64,000 bases of DNA from VAZQ01 sp963840535. Lineage in GTDB: Bacteria; Pseudomonadota; Alphaproteobacteria; Rhizobiales; Xanthobacteraceae. Below are positions 9,572 to 18,430 of this stretch, piece after piece (the first letter of the stretch is position 1; each line of letters opens with the position of its first letter). Location: contig CAWIZJ010000041.1 of the NCBI GenBank assembly GCA_963840535.1, positions 6,722-70,721 of the forward strand, given 5' to 3'. The notes beneath the pieces are model-generated. The model did no database searches. It worked only from the letters and a program-made list of their open reading frames with translations, and was not told the origin of the DNA. Both the position numbers and the translations under genes were made by a program.

Positions 9572-10323
9572 TCCTTCTTCAGACCGTCGATCTCCGCAAG
9601 AGGTTCGGCGATACCGTGGCCTGCGACGACGTGAACTTCGTCGTCAACCAGGGCGAGTTCCTCTCGCTGGTGGGCTCGAACGGCGCCGGCAAGACCTCGC
9701 TGGTCAATCTCATCAGCGCGCATCTCAAGCCCGACAGCGGGCAGATCCTGTTCGACGGCAAGGACATCACCTCCACGAGCGTGCACGAGCGGATAAAGGC
9801 CGGAATCGCGCGCAGCTTCCAGATCGTCAATCTGTTCGACGGGCTTTCCGTGTTCGACAACGTCGCGCTGTCGATCTTCTCGCGCGAGGGCAAGACCGTG
9901 AAGGTGGTCGCGCTCGCCGACCACGACGAGGACGTCCGCGCGGAAACCCTGGAGGTGCTCGGTCAATTCGGCCTCGGCCGCATGAGCGCGGTGCCGGCGG
10001 GCGGGCTGGCGCAGGGCGAGCGCAAGCTGCTCGACGTTGCGCTCGCCTATGCCCTGCGCCCCAAGCTGCTCTTCCTCGACGAGCCGACGAGCGGCGTGAG
10101 CACGCGCGAGAAGTCCCAGATCATGGACACGGTATCGTCCGTGGTGCGCGGCGGGACCGTCACCGCCGTCGTGATCGAGCACGACATGGACGTCGTATTC
10201 CGCTACTCCGATCGCATCGTCATGATGCACGAAGGCAGGTTTCTCGCCGACGGAACGCCGGACGAGATCAGGGCGAACCGGGACGTCGCCAATATTCTTC
10301 TCGGCATGCCGCTGTCGGCGTGA
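9568..10323 (+). CDS. ABC transporter ATP-binding protein, LivG family
   Basis: Cytoplasmic ATPase, 251 aa. Walker A GSNGAGKT is at residues 36-43, Q-loop region ARSFQIVNLFDGLSV, signature-like LAQGERKLLDVALA, Walker B LLFLDEPTSGVS, and switch IEHDMDVVF. The catalytic motifs are all present, in contrast to the partner ATPase downstream. It overlaps the permease stop by 4 bases (ATGA). Confidence 0.92.
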   Translation: MILLQTVDLRKRFGDTVACDDVNFVVNQGEFLSLVGSNGAGKTSLVNLISAHLKPDSGQILFDGKDITSTSVHERIKAGIARSFQIVNLFDGLSVFDNVALSIFSREGKTVKVVALADHDEDVRAETLEVLGQFGLGRMSAVPAGGLAQGERKLLDVALAYALRPKLLFLDEPTSGVSTREKSQIMDTVSSVVRGGTVTAVVIEHDMDVVFRYSDRIVMMHEGRFLADGTPDEIRANRDVANILLGMPLSA

Positions 10324-10334
10324 GGAGGCGAAGC

Positions 10335-11048
10335 GTGCTGCTCGAAGTCGAAGCGATCGACACCTTCCGCGGGCCCGCCCATATCCTGCACGGCGTGTCG
10401 CTCGACGTCGGCGAGAACGAGGTGGTGTCGCTGGTCGGCCGCAACGGCGCCGGCCGCACCACCATGATCGAGAGCATCATCGGCCTCCTCCCCGTGCGGG
10501 CGGGAACGATTCGGTTCCGCGGCCAGGACATAACCCGGCTACCGCCGCACCGGCGTGCGAAGTGCGGGATCGGCTACGCACCGGAGAATGCCGGCATCTT
10601 CCCCGAGCTCACGGTCGCCGAGAACCTCATGATCAGCCGCTGGCTCTCCGACAAGACCGCGCGCGGCGCCGGCGGCGTCGACGCCGAGGCGCAGGCGCTC
10701 ACGGTCTTTCCCGAGGTCGGCAAGTTCCTCAGCCGGCCCGGCCTCAATCTCAGCGGCGGCCAGAAGAAGATGGTATCGATCGCGCGCGCAATGACGCTGG
10801 CGCCCTCGCTGATGATTCTCGACGAGGCGTTCGAGGGGCTCGCACCTGTGATCGTGAAGCGGTTCCGCGACGCGGTCATGATGATCAAGGGCCTCGGCAT
10901 CTCGCTGCTGATCGCGGAATCGAACCTCACCAGTGCGGCCGCCATCGCCGATCGGCTCTATGTCATCGACCGTGGCGAGATCATCTTCCGTGGCACGCCC
11001 AAGGAGGCATTGGCAGACGAGAACGTCATACGGACGCTGCGAGGATGA
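10335..11048 (+). CDS. ABC transporter ATP-binding protein, LivF family, with Arg in Walker A
   Basis: Cytoplasmic ATPase, 237 aa, starting at the GTG at 10335 after GAGGAGGCG. It has the LivF pattern (LNLSGGQKKMVSIARAM) but departs at key sites. Walker A reads GRNGAGRT (residues 35-42), with Arg41 where Lys normally binds phosphate. The usual LDEPSEGLAP is LDEAFEGLAP. The switch segment is LIAESN rather than VEQN. The Arg codon is CGC, three base changes from AAG, so this is not a simple sequencing error. It may be a less active half of an asymmetric ATPase pair with the canonical LivG-type partner. Confidence 0.9.
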   Translation: MLLEVEAIDTFRGPAHILHGVSLDVGENEVVSLVGRNGAGRTTMIESIIGLLPVRAGTIRFRGQDITRLPPHRRAKCGIGYAPENAGIFPELTVAENLMISRWLSDKTARGAGGVDAEAQALTVFPEVGKFLSRPGLNLSGGQKKMVSIARAMTLAPSLMILDEAFEGLAPVIVKRFRDAVMMIKGLGISLLIAESNLTSAAAIADRLYVIDRGEIIFRGTPKEALADENVIRTLRG

Positions 11049-11105
11049 TGTTGTGGATCTCGCCGACGTCCGGCCATCGATCCCCGGTGCAGGCGTGACG
11101 GCTGA

Positions 11106-12236
11106 ATGAGCAGGCTCGGCGCATTCACTCTGGTTGCCGCCGCGGCGGCCGTCGTGACCGCCGCATGGAGCGGCCACGAGCTGCCGATCTATCCGTCGTT
11201 CTATCCGCATGAGATCGAGATCCGGACGCTCGCTCCCGATCAGGCGATCGAGGCGCTGCGGCAAGGCAAGATCCAGGCGCATGTCGGCGTTCTGCCACAC
11301 CCGCCCGTCACACCGCCGGACCAGGTCCGCGCCATCGAATCGCTGGGCGCGTTCGTGATCGTGCGCAGCAACCCGAGCAAGGCCTTCGCCGGCGGCGAGA
11401 CTTGCGCCGCGGTCAGGACCGTCGCCCGCCAGGCGGCCCAGGTACGCGATCTGGTCCCGCATCCCTACCCGGTGACGCCGTTCCACGGCGACTACCTCTA
11501 CCACGCCGATCTCGCCGCAGCCGCCAGGCGACGTCTCGACGACGACGCGAGTGCCGGGCCGGCCCACGGCCCGAAGGTCAAGGCGAGCAGCGGCCTCGAG
11601 CACCCGGACTGGACCGCCGGCGAGGACGATTGGGACGTCGAGGTGCTCACGGTCGACGCCGCCGTCCTGACGGCATCCGCGACGTTGGCGTTGAACGGGT
11701 GGCTCGCCCCTCCTTGGGTGCGAACCGGCTGGTTTCACGCCGAGCGCCTTCTGGCCGACCGCACGGTCGAGCCCCGAGGCAATCCCGTGTCGCAGCGGAT
11801 GCTGTCCGACCTCGAGCGTCTGCGCTCCGGCGATTTCGCGGATCTCCCGGAACGCATCAATCTGGAGCGCGACGTGGTTGGCGTGCTTGCGGCCAGCTGC
11901 TCGGCGATGGTCGCCGGCTACACCGTGAAACGGGAATACGTCAACGTCGAATATTCGGCCGGAATCGAGAACATCGGCTTCGACGCGATCGAGGGCCTTC
12001 GCTCGCCCATTTTCATCCGCACGGTGAAGCTCAAGGATTTTCCCTGGAACGGCTGGCTCGCCCTCGGCCTCGGCGAGCGGCCCGCCGCCGCCTGGAATCC
12101 GATCGGCGGCATGACCGATCCATTCGGCCGGCTGCTCGGCTTTGCGGTGGGCGATCCGGCCATGCTGCCCTCACCCTATGAGGCGGGCTGGATGCTCAAT
12201 CGCATCGCCGATCTGCCCCGGCAGCCGGGGCCGTGA
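11106..12236 (+). CDS. Conserved-looking exported protein of unknown function
   Basis: Protein of 376 aa beginning with an uncleaved-anchor or signal-like stretch (residues about 5-20). The following region (about 30-130, for example APDQAIEALRQGKIQAHVGVLP) has the feel of a periplasmic ligand-binding fold, but I do not recognise the family. A His/Pro-rich patch HPYPVTPFHGDYLYH lies at about 120-135, and there are only two cysteines. It starts 57 bases after the ATPase gene. The next gene begins at the base after its stop, so all belong to one transcript. It is probably an accessory envelope protein of the transporter or of the membrane protein downstream. Confidence 0.7.
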   Translation: MSRLGAFTLVAAAAAVVTAAWSGHELPIYPSFYPHEIEIRTLAPDQAIEALRQGKIQAHVGVLPHPPVTPPDQVRAIESLGAFVIVRSNPSKAFAGGETCAAVRTVARQAAQVRDLVPHPYPVTPFHGDYLYHADLAAAARRRLDDDASAGPAHGPKVKASSGLEHPDWTAGEDDWDVEVLTVDAAVLTASATLALNGWLAPPWVRTGWFHAERLLADRTVEPRGNPVSQRMLSDLERLRSGDFADLPERINLERDVVGVLAASCSAMVAGYTVKREYVNVEYSAGIENIGFDAIEGLRSPIFIRTVKLKDFPWNGWLALGLGERPAAAWNPIGGMTDPFGRLLGFAVGDPAMLPSPYEAGWMLNRIADLPRQPGP

Positions 12237-12608
12237 ATGATCCGGCGCGCCGGCCGGCAGCGTTTCGGGCTCGCCCTGGGCGTGGCGGCACTGCTGCTTG
12301 TCGTCGGGATCGCCGCCGCCGATGCCGCCGAGGTCACTTTCGTGCTGCGCATCGAGAGCGGCCGGGTGCCGGAAGCCATGCGGCGCATTCGCGTCAAGCA
12401 GCATGACGTCGTGAAGCTGCGCTGGAGCACGGACCGGCCCATGACGCTTCATCTCCACGGCTACGACGTCGAAAGCAAGCTTGCGCCGGGTACGGTCAGC
12501 GAGATGACGTTCACCGCCCGCGCCACCGGACGGTTCACGATCGAGCCTCACCAGCATTCCTCCGGCGGACACGGGGCCGTCCTTGTCACCATCGAGGTCC
12601 ATCCCTAG
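12237..12608 (+). CDS. Small exported cupredoxin-like protein
   Basis: Protein of 123 aa with a signal peptide (residues about 8-30, ending ADAAE) and a single beta-rich domain. Short motifs such as MTLHLHGYDVESKLAPG and GRFTIEPHQHSSGGHG recall cupredoxin-like domains. No cysteine is present, so a classic blue-copper site is absent, although several His could bind metal. The ATG is the base after the upstream stop. Its end overlaps the proposed TTG start of the next gene by 26 bases. Function unknown. Confidence 0.7.
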   Translation: MIRRAGRQRFGLALGVAALLLVVGIAAADAAEVTFVLRIESGRVPEAMRRIRVKQHDVVKLRWSTDRPMTLHLHGYDVESKLAPGTVSEMTFTARATGRFTIEPHQHSSGGHGAVLVTIEVHP

Positions 12609-15222
12609 GCGGACGCTCACGGCCGTTCTCGCGGCCGCCTTGCCTGCAACGCCGGCCGCGGCGCACGGCTTCGGCCAGCGTTACGACCTGCCGATTCCGC
12701 TCTCCTATCTATCTCGTCGGCACGGCGGCGACGGTGGTCGTGTCCTTCCTGATCGTGGGATTGTTCGCGCGGGAGAAGGCGCGATCGCGCCCCCCGTTCA
12801 CCGTCGACCTCCTGACGACGCCGATCGGACGGCTGCTGGCAAGCCCGGCGCTCGCCTTTGCGCTGAAGCTCGTCGCGCTCGCCGTCTTCATCGTCACCAT
12901 CGTTGCGGGGCTGCGGGGCGACCAGAATCCATACCGGAACATCGCCCCCACCATGGTCTGGATCATCTGGTGGCTCGGGCTCGCCTACGTTTCGGTCCTG
13001 TTCGGAAATCTGTGGGCGCTGATCAACCCCTGGCGAACGATCTTCGAGGCGGCCGACACCATCTATCGGGGTATCACCGGGCGGCCCGGACTGTCGCTTC
13101 GCCTGCCCTACCCGGCGGCGCTCGGGGTGTGGCCCGCATTCGTGCTGCTGCTGGCATTCGCCTGGATCGAGCTGATCTATCCCAATCCCGCGGTGCCCCG
13201 CTTCATTGCGTGGGTGGCGATCGCATATTCGATCCTGACGTTCGCCGGCATGCTCCTGTTCGGCTGCGAGTGCTGGCTCGAGCGCGGCGAGCTCTTCACC
13301 CTGGTGTTCGGCACCTTCGCCCGCTTCGCGCCGATCGAGCTGCGCACAGGCACGCATCGCACATTGCGCCTGCGGCCGTTCGGCGCCGGCCTGCTCGACA
13401 CCGGCGCGATCTCGACGTCGATGATGGCGTTCGTTCTGCTCCTGCTTGCGAGCGTGCTGTTCGACGGCGCGCTGGGCACTCCGGAATGGGGACGGCTCGA
13501 ACGCACGCTGGCGGGGCAACTGCGGGGTTTCCACGATCTCGAGCCGATGGCGGTGCGCAGCGCGGGCCTGATCGCGTTCTGGCTCGTCTTCTTCGGCGCC
13601 TATGTCGGGGTCTGCGCGCTCATGAGCGCGATAACGGGCGGTCGCCTGTCCCCGCTCGAGCTGGCGCGGCGCTTCGCGTTGACGCTGGTTCCGATTGCGA
13701 TCGGCTATCACGTCGCGCACTACCTCACATTCCTGCTGATCCAGGGGCAATACATCATCCCCCTGCTGTCGGATCCGTTCGGGCATGGGTGGGACCTGTT
13801 CGGGACAGCGGGCTACCGCGTCGACATAGCCCTGGTCGGAGCGCGCTTTGGCTGGTACGCGGCGGTGGCCGCGATCCTCATCGGGCACGTCGCCGCAGTC
13901 CATCTCGCGCATCTCGAAGCGATGCGGTCGTTCGATGTGCGCGCCGTCGCGTTGCGGTCACAGGTCCCGCTCACCGCCCTCATGGTGATCTACACCTTCG
14001 TGAGCCTCTCCATTCTCGCCGAGCCGCTGGTCGAGCGGGCTCCGCCTGCACAGCCGGTCGACTCCGCTGCCGAGCTCGAGATCCCTGCCGATGCGGTGCT
14101 GCCGGAGCCCGGAACCGGCCGGCTGCAGGCGGTGGGCGCCGGCAAGACTGCGCGCCAGAAGCTCACCTATCGCATGATGGGCTCGGCCTTCCACGACGGC
14201 ATCCGAATGACGGCGGCCGATCTCCTCTACGCCTACATGCTCGCGTACCGCTGGGGATCCGATGGGCCGGGCGCCGATCCGCTGGTGGCGGCGGCGACCG
14301 CGGTCATGCGGGCGCAGCTCCTGGGCGTGCGCGTGCTGGGGATCGACAGCACGTCGAAATCATTTCGGATCGGGGACTTCGAGGTCACCCGCGAGCTGTT
14401 GGTGGTCGAGGTCTATACCTCGGTTCACGCTCTGGATCGGGAGCAGGGTGCAGTGATCGCACCGCCGTGGAGCGTGCTGCCTTGGCATCTCATGGTGTTG
14501 ATGGAGGAAGCGGTCGACCGCGGCTGGGCGGCCATCTCGCAGACGGAAGCGGCCCGCCGCGGCATCGAATGGCTCGACCTCGTGCGATCCACGGAATCGA
14601 CCAAGCGGCTGGCGGCGCTGGTCGACGGTTTCGCGCTCGAGGGATACCGCCCCGACCGGCTGGCGGCGCTGGTCGGTCCCGAGGAAGCGCGCAGGCGCTG
14701 GGCCGCACTTGCCGCCTTCTACCGGGAGCGCGGCCATCTGCTGGTGACCAACGGGCCCTACCAGCTCAAGCGCTGGTCGAGCGACGAGGCCGTGCTCGAG
14801 GCATTCCGCGATCTCAGCTACCCGCTGGGTGTCGGTTCGTTCGACGCCTACGCCGTTCCGCGTCGGGGCTTCATCACCGCGATCGCGCGCGACGGCGATC
14901 GGATCAGAAAATCTCCGGCGACATCGAGCTGATCGAGAGGCGCATGCGCGACTACGATATCGTGCGCCGGCCGCTGCGATCGGTCGCGGCCGACGCGCTC
15001 AGGCGGGCAGCGCCGGAATGCCGCTACGTCGTCACCGACGGCGCCGGCCGCGTCGTGGCGGCGGGCCGCATCGCGCTCGGTGCAGATGCGAGCTTCCACC
15101 TCGACCTCGCCGGCAGGTTGCCGGCAGGCCACTTCACGCTGGCGGCGCAGCTGATCGTCAACGACAATGCGATGAATGCTGAGATCACGAAGGAGGCGAT
15201 CGAAATCGGGTCGAGGCCGTGA
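12583..15222 (+). pseudogene. Membrane protein fused to an oligopeptide-binding-protein-like domain; two frameshifts
   Basis: One coding sequence is readable across three frame segments. The N-terminus (12583-12708) has a signal peptide and AHGFGQRYDLPIPL. A duplication of TATC at 12706-12713 then shifts the frame; removing one copy gives PIPLSYLVGTAATVVVSF. The middle (to about 14908) is a polytopic region with about ten hydrophobic segments, then a soluble domain with VTNGPYQLKRWSSDEAVLEAF-type sequence typical of SBP family 5. Near 14908-14911 one base is missing in an A-run; the true C-terminus (GDIELIERRMRDYDIV through IEIGSRP) continues in the first frame to 15222. Membrane proteins starting HGFGQRYDLP are, from memory, sometimes labelled fenitrothion hydrolase; I do not rely on that. 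The start codon (TTG) is uncertain. Confidence 0.65.
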
Positions 15223-15228
15223 CATGCC

Positions 15229-16822
15229 TCAGCGGCGCGGCGGCTTGGCGGCAAACCCGGAGCCGCGCACGCACATGCGCCCGCGCGGGTCCTGCCACAG
15301 CTTCTCGGTCGCGTGCAGGTGACCGAGCGCGCGCGCAACCGTGCGAAAGTCGTACGTCGAGAAGCGCTCCGCGATGTCGGTGTAGTAGAGCGGCTCCTCG
15401 CCGATCGCCTCCAGTATCCTCTTCGCCAAGTCGGCGACCTCGATGTCGTCGCCGGCGATGCCCGTTTCGTCCGACTTGCCGCCGACATAGTCCCCGATCC
15501 GGGCGCGGTCGGCATAGGCATAGGTGATGCGCTCGTAGTACTCGCGCGGAATGCCTTCCGGGATGGTGGCATCGATGCCGACCTTGGCGCCGGTCGGCAC
15601 CACGCCGTAACCCTGCGGCAGGCTCGGATCGAGCGGCTTGGCGCGCGCGTTGCCCACGATCATCACGTCCTTGTCGCCCTGCACGCGGGTGGCGATCGCC
15701 CATTCCACCTCGGTGGGGTCGAACACGTCGATATCGTCGTCGACCACCACCACGTGCTTGAGGTCCATGACGGAGAGCGCCGCGAGCAGCGCGTTCTTGC
15801 CTTCGCCGGGCTGCTTCTTGATCGAGATCGACCGCGTGCCAGAACGCACAGCCCCCGAGCGTGACGTTGATGTCCTTGACCTGGACGCCGGCGGTCTTGA
15901 GCGCCTGGCGGATCGCGGCATAACGGGTGGGCGCGGCGAGCCAGGTGTTCTCCCACGGCATGTGCAGATTGTAGTAGATCGCGTCCCTGCGCATCGAGAT
16001 TGCCTTGATGCGCACCAGCGGGTTCCAGTGCAGCCCGCCCATCAACCGGGTGAACTCTCCGAAGCGCCCCTCCGGCCAGGTCCAGCCGGTCGGCATGATC
16101 TCCGCCTCCAGCACGATCTCGGCGTCGGCGACATAGGGCAGGTCGATGGTCTCGCAGGCGGCGAGCTCGACCGGCGCCCCGCGCAAGCCGCCCGCGATCG
16201 CCATCTCGTCGACGCCGAGCGGCGCACGATAGCCGGAGCCGGTGATCTCGATCGGGTGCGTGCCGATCGAGATGGAGATCGGCAGCGGCCGGCCCTGCTC
16301 GTAGGCGCGCTGGGCGAACAGCCGCATGTTGTTGGGGGTGACGATGTCGATGCCGGTGAGGTTCTTCTCCTTGACGATGAAGCGGTAGATGCCGCTGTTG
16401 ATGCCGAGCTCGGGATCGCGCGCGATCACGACCCCGGCGGTGATCATCGGCCCGCCGTCGTACACCGACGACATCGGGATCGGGAGCTTGTAGAGGTCGA
16501 CGTCGGCGCCGGCGAGCACCACCTCGCGGGTGGGCGAGGTCTCGACGTATCTCGGAGGGATCGGACGGTCGATCGCCCGCTTGAGCCTGTCCTCGATCTC
16601 CCGGTAGCTCTCGCAACCCAGCGCCATCATGGCGCGCGCACGCGAGCGGATGATGCCGGAGACCACCGGCATGTCATAGCCGATCACCTTGTGGAAAAAG
16701 AGCGCGGTCTCGGCCTGATCGACCAGCGTCGCGATATGGCGGATGTCCACCGGCTGATGGAGGTCGACGAGCTCGCCGGTCTGCCGCAGGCGGTCGAGGA
16801 ACTGGCGGAAGTTTTCCTGCAT
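15229..16822 (-). pseudogene. UbiD-family decarboxylase, one frameshift
   Basis: Homologue of the prenylated-FMN decarboxylases of the UbiD family, which act on aromatic or alpha,beta-unsaturated carboxylic acids. The N-terminal two thirds (start 16822) contains SSVYDGGPMITAGVVIARDP, GINSGIYRF and MPWENTWLAAPTRYAAIR. At about 15829-15832 one extra base shifts the frame. The rest continues as SIKKQPGEGKNALL through AKPPRR, ending at 15229. Restored, it would be about 530 aa, slightly longer than usual. It is divergent from the dehydrogenase gene at 16926. The frameshift may be real or an error. Confidence 0.85.
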
Positions 16823-16925
16823 CAGGTGCTCCGGACGCGGCGATGGAGACAGGTTGTTGGCGGTCGTGGCCTAAGCTACTTAGACCGGCATCGGACCTCA
16901 ATCCAGAAAGCGAAGGGACGGCCCC

Positions 16926-17945
16926 GTGAGCGGCAGCAAGACCATGAAAGCCCTCCTGTTGCGCCAGCACGGCGGGCTCGAGCAGCTCGACCTCGTGAGC
17001 GACCATCCCGTGCCCACCGCGATCGAGGGGCACGTGGTGATCCGGGTGCGGGCCTCGTCGTTCAACTACCACGACGTGTTCACCGTTCGCGGCATGCCCG
17101 GGATCAAGGTGCCGCTTCCCGTCGTCATCGGCCTCGACATGGCGGGCGAGATCGCCGAGGTCGGCGCCGGCGTCCGGCGGCAGGTCGGCGAGCGCGTGCT
17201 GGTCAACCCGCTCAACAAGACGAAAGGCCTGATGGGCGAGATGCTCGACGGCGGGATGGCGCAATACTGCCTGGTCGCCGCCGATCAACTCATCGCCATG
17301 CCGGAGAACGTGTCGTTTGCGGACGCTGCATCGCTGCCGGTCGCCTACGGGACGGCGCATCGCATGCTGATCACCCACGACACGGTCGGGCGAGGCGAGC
17401 GCGTGCTCATTCTCGGCGCCTCGGGCGGCGTCGGCACCGGCTGCATCATTCTCGCCAAGCACCTGGGCGCCGAGGTGATCGCCTGCACCTCGAGCCCGGA
17501 GAAGGTGCACAAGCTCAAGGAGCTCGGTGCCGACGAGGTGATCAACATCAATGATGTCGACTTCTCCAAGTGGGCGGTGGAGAGGTACGGCAAGCCGCAG
17601 CGGCGCAGCTACGAAGGCGGCGTCGACGTGGTGATCAATTTCACCGGCGGCGACACCTGGCACCCGTCGCTGCGCTGCCTCAAGCGTGGCGGCAAGCTCC
17701 TGGTTTGCGGCGCCACCGCCGGCTACGACCCGAAGGAAGACCTGCGCTATATCTGGAGCTTCGAGCTCAAGGTCATCGGGTCGAACAGCTTCTACGACGA
17801 CGACCTGGCGGCGCTGATGGCATTGATCGACGAGGGCAAGATGAAGCCGGTGATCGACAAGGTGCTGCCGCTCGAGCAGGCGCGCGAGGGATTGCGCCTG
17901 ATCCAGGATCGCGAGGTCATCGGCAAGGTCGTGGTCGAGCCCTGA
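16926..17945 (+). CDS. Zinc-type alcohol dehydrogenase / quinone oxidoreductase (MDR superfamily)
   Basis: Medium-chain reductase/dehydrogenase, 339 aa, using NAD(P)H. It has the GroES-like N-terminal domain (SFNYHDVFTVRG, LGLD-type GLDMAGEIAEVG) and a Rossmann domain with GASGGVGTGCIILAK at about residues 165-180. Structural zinc cysteines are not evident, which points toward a quinone oxidoreductase or enoyl reductase type. The GTG at 16926 follows GAAGGGACGG; an in-frame ATG six codons on is an alternative. It begins a three-gene plus-strand group with a thioesterase and an acyl-CoA synthetase. Confidence 0.88.
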   Translation: MSGSKTMKALLLRQHGGLEQLDLVSDHPVPTAIEGHVVIRVRASSFNYHDVFTVRGMPGIKVPLPVVIGLDMAGEIAEVGAGVRRQVGERVLVNPLNKTKGLMGEMLDGGMAQYCLVAADQLIAMPENVSFADAASLPVAYGTAHRMLITHDTVGRGERVLILGASGGVGTGCIILAKHLGAEVIACTSSPEKVHKLKELGADEVININDVDFSKWAVERYGKPQRRSYEGGVDVVINFTGGDTWHPSLRCLKRGGKLLVCGATAGYDPKEDLRYIWSFELKVIGSNSFYDDDLAALMALIDEGKMKPVIDKVLPLEQAREGLRLIQDREVIGKVVVEP

Positions 17946-18002
17946 CTTCGCGTTTTCCGTCACGCCATCGGCCTTGGCAACCGAGTTGTCGGAGCAAGCC
18001 TC

Positions 18003-18422
18003 ATGAACGAGGAAATGACCCTCGAGCGCGTGCAGGACCTGGTCACCCGCGCCCCCTATCACCGATGGCTCGGGCTCAAGGTGATCGCACTGCACGAGGA
18101 TGCGATCGAGCTCACCGCAACCTGGCGCGAGGAGTGGATCGTCAATCCGGAGCGCCGCTACACCCACGGCGGGGTCCTGGCGGCGCTGGTCGATCTCGGC
18201 GCCGACTGGGCGATGGTGAGGAAAACCGGCCGCGGCGTCCCCACCATCGACTTGCGCGTCGATTACCATGCCGCCGCCGCACCCGGCGATCTCACCGTCC
18301 GCGGCAAGGTGGTGCGCATGGGCAGCCAGTTCTCGACCGCCGAGGCGCACGTGCTCGACGCCGGAGGCAAGCTCATCGCCAGCGGCCGCGGCACCTATTT
18401 CACGGCGCCACCGAAGGGTTGA
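18003..18422 (+). CDS. PaaI-family hotdog thioesterase
   Basis: Acyl-CoA thioesterase of 139 aa. The hotdog-fold motif YTHGGVLAALVDLGADWA (residues about 57-74) is the PaaI signature, followed by DLRVDYHAAAAPGDLTV. It lies 57 bases after the dehydrogenase gene and 8 bases before the acyl-CoA synthetase gene, suggesting joint work on CoA thioesters, possibly of aromatic acids. Substrate unknown. Confidence 0.9.
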   Translation: MNEEMTLERVQDLVTRAPYHRWLGLKVIALHEDAIELTATWREEWIVNPERRYTHGGVLAALVDLGADWAMVRKTGRGVPTIDLRVDYHAAAAPGDLTVRGKVVRMGSQFSTAEAHVLDAGGKLIASGRGTYFTAPPKG

Positions 18423-18430
18423 CCGCGATC

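Noticed and set aside
12617..13912. 431-codon minus-strand open frame
   Set aside because: It lies opposite the membrane protein with hydrophobic helices and is extremely polar antisense sequence.
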